Shown in pieces: positions 19,031 through 26,538 of a stretch of 47,766 bases of DNA (position 1 is its first letter; the number at the start of each line of letters is the position of its first letter). The DNA is from Aquabacterium sp. (GTDB lineage: Bacteria; Pseudomonadota; Gammaproteobacteria; Burkholderiales; Burkholderiaceae_C). Where the stretch lies: positions 1 through 47,766 of the forward strand of contig NZ_JAUSAR010000062.1 in the NCBI RefSeq assembly GCF_030652515.1. The letters are read 5' to 3'. Under the pieces are notes generated by a model that saw nothing but the letters and a program-made list of their open reading frames with translations, had not been told where the DNA came from and ran no database searches. A program made the position numbers and the translations under genes.

Positions 19031-19980
19031 CGACCGATCTGACTGTTTCCGCCCAACGCCTGACCGTCGAGCATGAGACCCTGTACCGCTATGCCCGCGC
19101 GGTGGACATGGCCCAGCACATCGCCTGCCTTCGGCCCCTGTCCGACGAAGGCCAGGTGCTTGAACAGTTCGAGATGAGCGTCAGCCCCTTGCCTGCGCAG
19201 CACAGCACGCGCCGAGATGCCTTTGGCAACAGCCGCGCGTATTTCGCCATCAACGCGGCGCACAAGGAACTGAAGGTGGTGGCCCGCAGCCAGGTGCAGG
19301 TGAGGGCCCGTTACCAGGGCTTGGACCCGGCCAAAGGCGCCACCTGTGGTGAGGTGCGCGAGTTGCTCACCTACCGCGCGGAGGCACCTTTTCAGAGCGC
19401 CAGCGAGTTCGCCTACGCCTCCCCCTACGTGCCAACGCACGACGAGCTGCGCGACTATGGTGCCCAGTCCTTGAAGGACGATCGCCCCTTGGCCGAAGCC
19501 GTCATCGAGCTGATGAACCGCATCCACGCGGACTTCACCTACGCGCCAGCATCCACCGACATTTCCACCCCGATCCTGGCGGTTTTCGACCAGCGCAAGG
19601 GTGTGTGCCAGGACTTTGCGCACCTCATGCTGGGATGCCTGCGGGCCTGTGGATTGGCGGGGCGTTACGTCAGCGGTTACTTGCTGACCTTGCCGCCCGA
19701 AGGTCAGGCGCCACTGGTGGGCGCCGATGCCTCCCATGCTTGGGTCAGCGTGTGGTGCCCCGGCTTGGGGCTGCCCGCTGGCGATTGGCTGGATCTGGAT
19801 CCCACCAACGATTGCGTGCCCGACACGCACCACGTTCGGGTGGCCCACGGCCGCGATTTCGGCGACGTCACCCCCTTGCGCGGCGTCATCCGTGGGGGTG
19901 GAAAACACACCTTGTTGGTGCGCGTCACGACGCGCTTGGTGAAAGAGGGTCTCAAAGAGTTGACGCAAGCACCAAAATAG
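19027..19980 (+). CDS. Transglutaminase-family protein (cysteine peptidase fold)
   Basis: 317 residues from GTG at 19027, overlapping the previous stop by four bases. N-terminal bacterial transglutaminase domain (about 10-105: LTVEHETLYRYARAVDMAQHIACLRP) and core with Cys194 (GVCQDFAH), His237 (ASHAWVSVW) and Asp258 (DLDPTND), a complete triad. Members of this group act as peptidases or amide-forming enzymes. Unlike the large protein upstream it lacks DUF2126. Translational coupling to the fused ATP-grasp protein suggests the two work in a fixed ratio, for example one forming and one cleaving the same peptide bond. Confidence 0.88.
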   Translation: MTTDLTVSAQRLTVEHETLYRYARAVDMAQHIACLRPLSDEGQVLEQFEMSVSPLPAQHSTRRDAFGNSRAYFAINAAHKELKVVARSQVQVRARYQGLDPAKGATCGEVRELLTYRAEAPFQSASEFAYASPYVPTHDELRDYGAQSLKDDRPLAEAVIELMNRIHADFTYAPASTDISTPILAVFDQRKGVCQDFAHLMLGCLRACGLAGRYVSGYLLTLPPEGQAPLVGADASHAWVSVWCPGLGLPAGDWLDLDPTNDCVPDTHHVRVAHGRDFGDVTPLRGVIRGGGKHTLLVRVTTRLVKEGLKELTQAPK

Positions 19981-20049
19981 AACGATATTGCACCGAGATG
20001 TGGCTTGCCGCCCGAAAGCTGTGCCATGCCTGAGCCCCGCCTCCAAGGG

Positions 20050-20066
20050 TTGGCACACTCCATGCA
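20050..20066 (+). promoter_or_regulatory. Candidate sigma54 (-24/-12) promoter before the stand-alone ATP-grasp gene
   Basis: TTGGCAC-ACTCC-ATGCA has the complete TGGCAC block, GG (20052-20053) and GC (20064-20065) ten bases apart, and one mismatch in the -12 block. The ATG is at 20118, giving a leader of about 40 bases. Judged by eye; no score was computed. Confidence 0.5.
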
Positions 20067-20117
20067 TTACTTTGTCAGACCGCTGTTTTCAAGGGACTCC
20101 CTGACGGGACGAAGTCA

Positions 20118-21551
20118 ATGAGATTCTTCGACGAAATGCACGTCAACAGCGCCCAAGTGCGCGACCATTACCAGGTCTATGACCGCTGGTTGGCCAAGCA
20201 GCCCCGCGACGTGATGCGATCACGCCGCGAAGAGGCCGAGATGATTTTCCGCCGGGTCGGCATCACCTTCGCGGTGTATGGCGACAAGGACGAAACGGGG
20301 GCTGGCAATGAGCGGCTGATCCCCTTCGACCTGATCCCACGCATCATCCCGGCCGATGAATGGCGCGAGATGGAAAAAGGCTTGCGCCAGCGTGTGACCG
20401 CCTTGAACCGATTCCTGGAAGACGTGTACCACGGCCAAGAAATCCTCAAGGCCGGCGTCATCCCGCCTGAGCCCGTGCTCAACAACGCGCAGTTCCGCAA
20501 GGAAATGATGGGCTTGAAGGTGCCGGGCGGCATCTACTCCATCATCTCCGGCATCGACATCGTGCGTGCCTGCAACCCAGATGGCTCGGGCACCTACTAC
20601 GTGCTGGAAGACAACCTGCGCGTGCCCAGCGGTGTGAGCTACATGCTTGAAAACCGCAAGATGACCATGCGCCTGTTCCCGGAGCTGTTCTCGGAGCACC
20701 GCATCGCCCCGGTCGCGCACTACCCCGATTTGCTGCTCGACACCCTGCGGTCCGTGGCCCCCGCTTCGGTCAACGAACCCACGGCCGTGGTGTTGACCCC
20801 GGGCATGCACAACTCGGCCTACTTCGAGCATGCTTTCCTGGCGCAGCAGATGGGCATCGAGCTGGTCGAAGGCGCCGACATGTTCGTCAAGGACGACTTC
20901 GTCTACATGCGCACCACGCGTGGCCCGCAACGCGTGGACGTCATCTACCGACGTGTCGATGATGACTTCATGGACCCGGAGGTTTTCCGCAAGGATTCAA
21001 CCCTGGGTGTGCCCGGCTTGCTGCGCGCTTACCGTGCCGGCAACGTCACCCTGGCCAACGCCATCGGCACTGGCATCGCCGATGACAAGTCGATCTACCC
21101 CTATGTGCCCAAGATGATCGAGTTCTACCTGGGCGAGAAACCGATTCTGCAAAACGTACCGACCTTTTTGGGCCGCGACAAGAACGACCTCAAGTACGTG
21201 CTCGACAACCTGAAGGATCTGGTCGTCAAGGAAGTCCACGGCGCGGGCGGTTACGGCATGTTGGTGGGCCCGGCGTCCACCACGGCCGAGATCGAAGAGT
21301 TCCGCCAACAGCTGCTGGCCAACCCCAGCAACTACATCGCGCAGCCCACCTTGTCGCTGTCCACCTGCCCCACGTTCGTGGAGTCGGGCATCGCGCCTCG
21401 CCACATCGACCTGCGGCCTTTTGTGCTGTCAGGCAAGACCGTTCAGATGGTGCCTGGTGGGCTCACCCGCGTGGCCCTGAAAGAAGGCTCCCTGGTCGTC
21501 AACAGCTCACAAGGCGGTGGCACCAAGGACACATGGGTTCTGGAAGCATGA
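20118..21551 (+). CDS. Circularly permuted type 2 ATP-grasp protein
   Basis: 477 residues, the standard family length (COG2308). It begins [29 protein letters not shown]. Recognisable blocks: [89 protein letters not shown], and the nucleotide loop [13 protein letters not shown] (369-381, Lys371). The glycine loop is intact, so this copy should be the active ligase of the two. ATP-grasp ligases join a carboxylate to an amine through an acyl-phosphate; the substrate here is unknown. GGACGAAG precedes the ATG. A separate alpha-E gene follows in the same direction. Confidence 0.9.
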   Translation: MRFFDEMHVNSAQVRDHYQVYDRWLAKQPRDVMRSRREEAEMIFRRVGITFAVYGDKDETGAGNERLIPFDLIPRIIPADEWREMEKGLRQRVTALNRFLEDVYHGQEILKAGVIPPEPVLNNAQFRKEMMGLKVPGGIYSIISGIDIVRACNPDGSGTYYVLEDNLRVPSGVSYMLENRKMTMRLFPELFSEHRIAPVAHYPDLLLDTLRSVAPASVNEPTAVVLTPGMHNSAYFEHAFLAQQMGIELVEGADMFVKDDFVYMRTTRGPQRVDVIYRRVDDDFMDPEVFRKDSTLGVPGLLRAYRAGNVTLANAIGTGIADDKSIYPYVPKMIEFYLGEKPILQNVPTFLGRDKNDLKYVLDNLKDLVVKEVHGAGGYGMLVGPASTTAEIEEFRQQLLANPSNYIAQPTLSLSTCPTFVESGIAPRHIDLRPFVLSGKTVQMVPGGLTRVALKEGSLVVNSSQGGGTKDTWVLEA

Positions 21552-21681
21552 GGAGGATCCCACCATGCGTTACGACGGCTCTCGCGCTCAAAGTCAGCCC
21601 CCCGAACCACCAGACGACAGCACCCCGGCCGACCGGCTGGAACCACGTCTGAACCTCCACACTCCACACACGGAGTCTCGA

Positions 21682-22638
21682 ATGCTTTCTCGCACCGCCG
21701 ACCACCTCTTCTGGATGGCCCGCTACATGGAGCGGGCTGAAAACACAGCCCGCCTGCTCGATGTCAATTACCAGACGTCGCTTTTGCCCCAGTCCGACGC
21801 CTCGGCGATGCAGGGCTGGAAGGGCTTGCTGGGCATCAGCGAGTTGAGCGCGGAGTACCAGAAGCGTTTTGACAAGATCACCGCGCGTGATGTCATGAGC
21901 TTCATGGTCAGCGATGCCAACAACCCGTCCAGCATCCTGAGTTGCCTGAGGGCTGCGCGTGAAAATGCGCGCGCCGTGCGCGGTGCCCTGACCACCGAGG
22001 TCTGGGAGACCACCAACCAGACCTGGCTGGAGTTCAATCGCCTGCTGAGCACGGGTGCGCTCAAGAAAGACCCGGCCGAATTGTTCGAGTGGGTCAAGTT
22101 CCGCTCGCACCTGTCGCGCGGGGTCACGCTCGGCACCATGCTGCAGGACGAGTCTTTCCACTTCCAGCGCATTGGCACCTTCCTGGAAAGGTCAGACAAC
22201 ACGGCGCGTTTGCTGGACGTGAAGTTCCACAGCCTGGACACCGAATTTTTCGGCTCAGGCGTTGGCAATGAGTCCAAGGAAGTTGATTTCTACCACTGGT
22301 CGGCCGTGCTGCGCAGCGTCTCGGCCTTCGAGGTTTACCGCAAGGTTTATCGCAATGTGATCCGGCCGGAGAAAGTGGCCGAGCTGCTCATCCTGCGCCC
22401 CGACATGCCCCGGTCTTTGCTGGCCAGCATGAACGAAGTGGTCAGCAATCTGCGCGCCGTGGCCAACGATCAAAGCGACGACACCCTGCGCCGTGCGGGC
22501 CGCCTGCGTGCCGACCTGCAATACGGTCGGATCGACGAAATCCTGGCCACTGGCCTGCACGCCTACCTCACGCAGTTCCTGGACCGCGTGGGTGACCTGG
22601 GCTATGGCATCAGTCGTGATTTCCTGATGCCGGAGTGA
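21682..22638 (+). CDS. Alpha-E domain-containing protein
   Basis: 318 residues, all helical (COG2307), beginning MLSRTADHLFWMARYMERAENTARLLDV, the canonical family start, with GGAG six bases upstream. It partners the ATP-grasp protein in nearly all known genomes, but its biochemical role is not established. The frame is also open to an ATG at 21565, which is preceded by a very strong AGGAGGAT site 13 bases after the ATP-grasp stop. That start would add 39 Pro-rich residues with low GC at third codon positions. I prefer 21682 by homology. It ends eight bases before the convergent esterase gene. Confidence 0.87.
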   Translation: MLSRTADHLFWMARYMERAENTARLLDVNYQTSLLPQSDASAMQGWKGLLGISELSAEYQKRFDKITARDVMSFMVSDANNPSSILSCLRAARENARAVRGALTTEVWETTNQTWLEFNRLLSTGALKKDPAELFEWVKFRSHLSRGVTLGTMLQDESFHFQRIGTFLERSDNTARLLDVKFHSLDTEFFGSGVGNESKEVDFYHWSAVLRSVSAFEVYRKVYRNVIRPEKVAELLILRPDMPRSLLASMNEVVSNLRAVANDQSDDTLRRAGRLRADLQYGRIDEILATGLHAYLTQFLDRVGDLGYGISRDFLMPE

Positions 22639-22645
22639 TGCGGTT

Positions 22646-23821
22646 TCAGCGTGAAGGCAGTGGTGGGTTGTTCACCAAGGCCTTGGCGAAGTCCGTGCCG
22701 ATGACGGTTGAGCCTGCGGCGGTGGGATGGTTGGTGTCCCAGAACAGGTATTTGTCGGGGTTGGCGCACACCGGGCCGGGCACGCCCGGAAACACCGGGG
22801 TATAGCAAGGCTCCGTCACGTTGTTGCCCTCAGCTGCAGCTTGAGCCATGCGCACCTGCGAGTAGGTGTAGGTCTCGAAGGTGTGCACGCGGGCCTGCGG
22901 GTACTTCCTGGCAAAAGCTTTGAGTGTGCTGGTCAGCACGGTGGCGAACTCGGCGCTGCGCGCCTTGGCATTGACCAGGTAGTTGCTCAGGGTCTTGTTG
23001 TGATCGTGCGCGGAAGGCGTGATGCTCAGGTCGGGCATCTGTGGCACAAAGAAGTGGCGTGCGCCACGCTTGTACAACTTGGTCATGCCTTCGTTGACGT
23101 GGTTGGCGATCTGGTAGGTGGTGAGCTTGTTGAAGATGTTGCCATCCGCGTAGTAATCGTCCGGGCCGGTCCACAACACATACAAGGCATGGCCATCCAC
23201 GGGTGTTTGAGGGCTGGGCTGGTTGTCCAGAAAATCCTGGATCTGCTTGAGCATGCCTTGCTGCATGCCATAGACCGGCATCAGGTTGTTGTGGCCCGAG
23301 CGGGCTCCGGCAAAGGCGTAGTTCACCAAGGGAATGTTCAGCGCATTGGTCATGGCCTCGATCACCACGACGCCATCCGAGAATCGCCCACGCTTGCTGG
23401 GCGCGTCGGGCATGGCACGGCCTCCGTGGTGTTCCAGGCTGTCGGCCAGGTTGCCGGTGTCACTCATGCTGTCACCGAACGAGATGGCCTGGGTGTAGCT
23501 GTTGGCGAAAACCTCTGCCGGTGGCGTGGGGGCCAGGGGCACAGGCCGCAAGCGGATGGCTTGCTTGATGGTCAACATGCGCAGCCCTTCGGAATAGGGC
23601 TTCACGGTGGGGCCAAAAGCGCCAAGGATGGTGTTCCAAACCAGGGGACTTGCGCCCACGAGGTAGGCGGTGGCTGGCGTGAGAACAACGCTGCTGGCCT
23701 GGCCCGTGATCGCCAGTGCCAGCGGCGGTAGTTGCAGTTGCTGCGCCAGCGCGCCGGTCGATGCGATCAAGCTTGCGGCCGGGAACATCCAGGCTGCCAA
23801 TGTGCTGATGGTGAGCTTCAT
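22646..23821 (-). CDS. GDSL/SGNH-family secreted esterase or lipase
   Basis: 391 residues from ATG at 23819-23821, with an N-terminal signal peptide (MKLTISTLAAWMFPAASLIASTGALAQ). Block I is SFGDSMSDTGN (nucleophile Ser118), block III appears as LWTGPDDYY (about 217-224, Asp in place of the usual Asn), and block V is DTNHPTAAG (Asp362, His365). These fit plant-like GDSL lipases and bacterial phospholipase/lecithinase-hemolysin relatives (COG3240). About 90 residues with no recognised match lie between the signal peptide and block I. No autotransporter barrel is present, so it is likely periplasmic or secreted. Substrate unknown. Confidence 0.82.
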   Translation of the reverse strand: MKLTISTLAAWMFPAASLIASTGALAQQLQLPPLALAITGQASSVVLTPATAYLVGASPLVWNTILGAFGPTVKPYSEGLRMLTIKQAIRLRPVPLAPTPPAEVFANSYTQAISFGDSMSDTGNLADSLEHHGGRAMPDAPSKRGRFSDGVVVIEAMTNALNIPLVNYAFAGARSGHNNLMPVYGMQQGMLKQIQDFLDNQPSPQTPVDGHALYVLWTGPDDYYADGNIFNKLTTYQIANHVNEGMTKLYKRGARHFFVPQMPDLSITPSAHDHNKTLSNYLVNAKARSAEFATVLTSTLKAFARKYPQARVHTFETYTYSQVRMAQAAAEGNNVTEPCYTPVFPGVPGPVCANPDKYLFWDTNHPTAAGSTVIGTDFAKALVNNPPLPSR

Positions 23822-23868
23822 TTCGTCCTTGGGTGAGTCAATTTTTGACAATGTTACCTTCCAGAACG

Positions 23869-23898
23869 AAAAAAGCCGAGCGGTCAAGCTCGGCTTTT
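23869..23898 (-). terminator. Terminator after yggX
   Basis: Stem GCCGAGC / GCTCGGC (23875-23881 with 23888-23894) with a 6-base loop, flanked by A run on the left and TTTT on the right. Read on the minus strand it ends in six T, so it terminates yggX before the esterase gene. Confidence 0.8.
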
Positions 23899-23918
23899 GG
23901 CGACACCTTGGTGGGTGT

Positions 23919-24191
23919 TCACTGAGCAGGTGGCACGTAGCCTTGCACCTGGTCGCCACCACCACCAAAGAAGAACTGCTCCATCTGGCGTGCCAGGTAT
24001 TGGCGTGCCCGTGCGTCGGCCAGGTTCAGGCGGTTTTCATTGACCAGCATGGTCTGATGCTTGAGCCACATTTGCCAGGCTTCCTTGCTGACCTCGTTGT
24101 AAATGCGCTTGCCCAACTCGCCGGGGTAGGGCGCGTAGTCCATGCCTTCGGCTTCTTTTTTGAGGTGGGTGCATTGAATGGTGCGTGCCAT
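23919..24191 (-). CDS. yggX: Probable Fe(2+)-trafficking protein
   Basis: 90 residues beginning [27 protein letters not shown], the diagnostic YggX start with the single conserved Cys7. YggX family proteins are small cytoplasmic proteins that help protect and repair Fe-S clusters during oxidative stress. The whole length matches the family, including [24 protein letters not shown]. In many proteobacteria it neighbours mutY or argA-region genes; here argA lies about 0.9 kb away. An upstream in-frame extension exists but is not family-like. Confidence 0.95.
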   Translation of the reverse strand: MARTIQCTHLKKEAEGMDYAPYPGELGKRIYNEVSKEAWQMWLKHQTMLVNENRLNLADARARQYLARQMEQFFFGGGGDQVQGYVPPAQ

Positions 24192-24357
24192 GGGTCTGAT
24201 TTCCAGGAAAAAGTGGGGGCGATTCTCGCGCAACCTCCAATGGTACGAGGATTGGCGGCGTCTGTTCAACCATGGGGCTGTTGGTAAAGCTCATGGGCAC
24301 CCAAAAATCAGGGTGATTTTCATGGAACGATATGAAGATCCCATCAGGAGACTTTGG

Positions 24358-25074
24358 ATGAAATGTGATTCATGGAGCGCCCTGAGCATGCTGGGTGTGT
24401 GCCTCGCCATGGCCGCTTGTTCTTCGGCGCCCCCATCAGCGCCCACCCGGGCGATGCTCGCGCCAGTCAACCCAAACTGTGGTTTGAGCGCGGCGCCCAA
24501 TGGCGAGCTGGGCCTGAGTTGCCTGCTCACCGGGCCTCTGGCCGATACCCAGGTAGACGCCGAGCGCCCGGGCAACACTGCTTGCAGCGGTGACAGTTTT
24601 TCGATCTTCAAGCAAAGCGTCAGCACGCCGATCTGGTTGGTGCATGGTCAGAAAGGCGACGATGGGCCCTTGCGGGTTCGGGTGGGGGGCAGCTTGGGCC
24701 CGGGCACGCACCTTGGCAAAATCGGCAAGTCTGCCGGCAACGATTGCGATGCCATCGTCGGGCCTGTGGCCAGCCTGGCGACCCAATATGGTGGCACCTA
24801 TGTGGCCATGGTGGACAAGACCCAACGGCCCGCTTGTGTGTCCCAGTCCCGTTTGATCCTGAGCGCCTTCACTCAGAAGCTGTCCGTGGCTTTGCCGAAA
24901 GACCTCGGCGGTGTGACCCGCGAGAGCACCACCGATGCGATGCAGAAGCGGCTTGATCTGGAGGTGGCCACGCAGGTCAACCAGTATCTTCAACCTGGCC
25001 AAGCCTTGCCAGATGTCGTGGTGAGCCGCCATGGCCGCTGTCCCGATGGCTTCAGAACCTTCATCGGAAACTGA
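24358..25074 (+). CDS. Putative lipoprotein of unknown function
   Basis: 238 residues from ATG at 24358, seven bases after AGGAG. Residues 1-20 (WSALSMLGVCLAMAA) and Cys21 make a lipoprotein signal peptide, followed by a Ser/Pro-rich linker. The mature part contains several Cys residues (about 41, 56, 80, 131, 156, 229), some likely forming disulfides in the periplasm. I do not recognise a domain. It is convergent with argA (30 bases between stops) and divergent from yggX. Confidence 0.6.
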   Translation: MKCDSWSALSMLGVCLAMAACSSAPPSAPTRAMLAPVNPNCGLSAAPNGELGLSCLLTGPLADTQVDAERPGNTACSGDSFSIFKQSVSTPIWLVHGQKGDDGPLRVRVGGSLGPGTHLGKIGKSAGNDCDAIVGPVASLATQYGGTYVAMVDKTQRPACVSQSRLILSAFTQKLSVALPKDLGGVTRESTTDAMQKRLDLEVATQVNQYLQPGQALPDVVVSRHGRCPDGFRTFIGN

Positions 25075-25104
25075 GTTGCCCAGGCCCGCGGGCCTTGAGC
25101 CTGG

Positions 25105-26484
25105 CTACTTGAGCGGCTTGACCAGCACCTGCGAGCGCCGGTCCCACTTGTAGTGGCGCTTGCGCGCTTCGGGCAACCAGGCAGGGTCGACCGGGGCAAA
25201 GCCGCGCTTGATGAACCAGTGCATGGTTCGCGTGGTCAGCACGAACAGCGATGACACGCCCATGGCGCGGGCACGTTGCTCGATGCGCTTGAGGATGCGC
25301 TCGCCGTCGCCCTGGCCTTGCACATTGGGTGACACGGTCAAGGCGGCCATTTCTGCGGTGCCTGACTCCGGGTAGGCGTGCAGGGCGGCGCAGCCAAAGA
25401 TCACGCCGTCGTGTTCGATCACGGTGTACTGCGACACATCGCGTTCGATCTCGGTGCGGCTGCGCTTGACCAGCGTGCCGTCTTGCTCGAAAGGCTCGAT
25501 CAGTTGCAGGATGCCGCCCACGTCATCGGGCGTGGCCTCGCGCAGGCTTTCCAGCTTCTCATCCACGATCATGGTGCCCACGCCATCGTGGGTGAACACC
25601 TCCATCAGCAGGGCGCCATCGACCTTGAACGGGATGATGTGCACGCGCTCGACCCCACCTTCGCTGGCCTTGACGGCGTGCTGCAGGTAGAAGGCCGTGT
25701 CGGTGGGCTGCATGGGGTTGGGCAGGGTGGCCACCAGGCGTTTGGCATCGGCCAGCGCCAGCTCCTGATCGATCTCGTCGTCGTTGTTTTGCGTGGCTTC
25801 CAGTTCTACCGCTTTGTCGGGGGCCTGCACCACGCTTTGCAAGATGCCGCGCACTTCGGTCACAAAAATCAGCTTGTCGGCCTGCAGGGCGATCGCGGCG
25901 CTGGTGGCCACGTCTTCCATGCTCAGATTGAAGGCCTCGCCGGTGTGCGAGAACCCAAAGGGCGACAGCATCACCATGGCCCCGGTGTCGATGGCGCGCC
26001 GCACCGGCATGGCGTCTATCTTGCGGACCAGGCCGGTGTGCATGAAGTCCACGCCGTCCACGATGCCCACGGGGCGTGCCGTGACGAAATTGCCGGAGAT
26101 GACGCTGACCGAGGCCCCGGCCATGGGCGTGTTGGGCAGACCCAGCGAAAACGCGGCTTCGATTTCGTAGCGCAACTGGCCAGCGGCCTCTTGCGCGCAG
26201 TCCAGCGCCACCGAATCGGTGATGCGCATGCCATGGCTGAATTTGGATTCCTGGCCCTTGGCGCGCAGTTGCTCTTCAAGTTGCGGGCGGAAACCGTGGG
26301 CCAGCACGATCTTGATCCCCATGGCGTGCATCAGCGCCAGGTCTTGCACAAAGCTTTCCAGCTTGCCGGCGGCGATCAGCTCACCCGACAGCCCCACGAC
26401 GAAGGTTTTGCCGCGGTGCGCATGGATGTGTGGTGCCACGGAGCGAAACCAGGGCACGAAGGTGTGGGGGAATACCAGGTCCAT
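25105..26484 (-). CDS. argA: Amino-acid N-acetyltransferase (N-acetylglutamate synthase)
   Basis: 459 residues. It acetylates glutamate with acetyl-CoA in the first committed step of arginine synthesis. The N-terminal amino-acid-kinase-like domain (about 20-290; FVVGLSGELIAAG, VLAHGFRPQLEEQL, HTGLVRKID, MVMLSPFGFSHTGEAFNL) binds arginine for feedback inhibition. The C-terminal GNAT domain (about 310-459) has AEMAALTVSPNVQGQGDGERIL, the acetyl-CoA loop, and MHWFIKRGFAPVD. Length and order match the classical ArgA type. It is divergent from hrpA with only 54 bases between starts. Confidence 0.95.
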   Translation of the reverse strand: MDLVFPHTFVPWFRSVAPHIHAHRGKTFVVGLSGELIAAGKLESFVQDLALMHAMGIKIVLAHGFRPQLEEQLRAKGQESKFSHGMRITDSVALDCAQEAAGQLRYEIEAAFSLGLPNTPMAGASVSVISGNFVTARPVGIVDGVDFMHTGLVRKIDAMPVRRAIDTGAMVMLSPFGFSHTGEAFNLSMEDVATSAAIALQADKLIFVTEVRGILQSVVQAPDKAVELEATQNNDDEIDQELALADAKRLVATLPNPMQPTDTAFYLQHAVKASEGGVERVHIIPFKVDGALLMEVFTHDGVGTMIVDEKLESLREATPDDVGGILQLIEPFEQDGTLVKRSRTEIERDVSQYTVIEHDGVIFGCAALHAYPESGTAEMAALTVSPNVQGQGDGERILKRIEQRARAMGVSSLFVLTTRTMHWFIKRGFAPVDPAWLPEARKRHYKWDRRSQVLVKPLK

Positions 26485-26538
26485 GAAGGCGGGCAGCGGT
26501 CGAGCGCTTTTTTCTAGAGGGAGGGAACGTCAGTTGCA

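Noticed and set aside
25079..25104. Nested palindrome GGCCCGCGGGCC inside CCAGGC/GCCTGG between convergent genes
   Set aside because: No T run on either strand, and GC-only palindromes are frequent at this base composition; insufficient to call a terminator or site.
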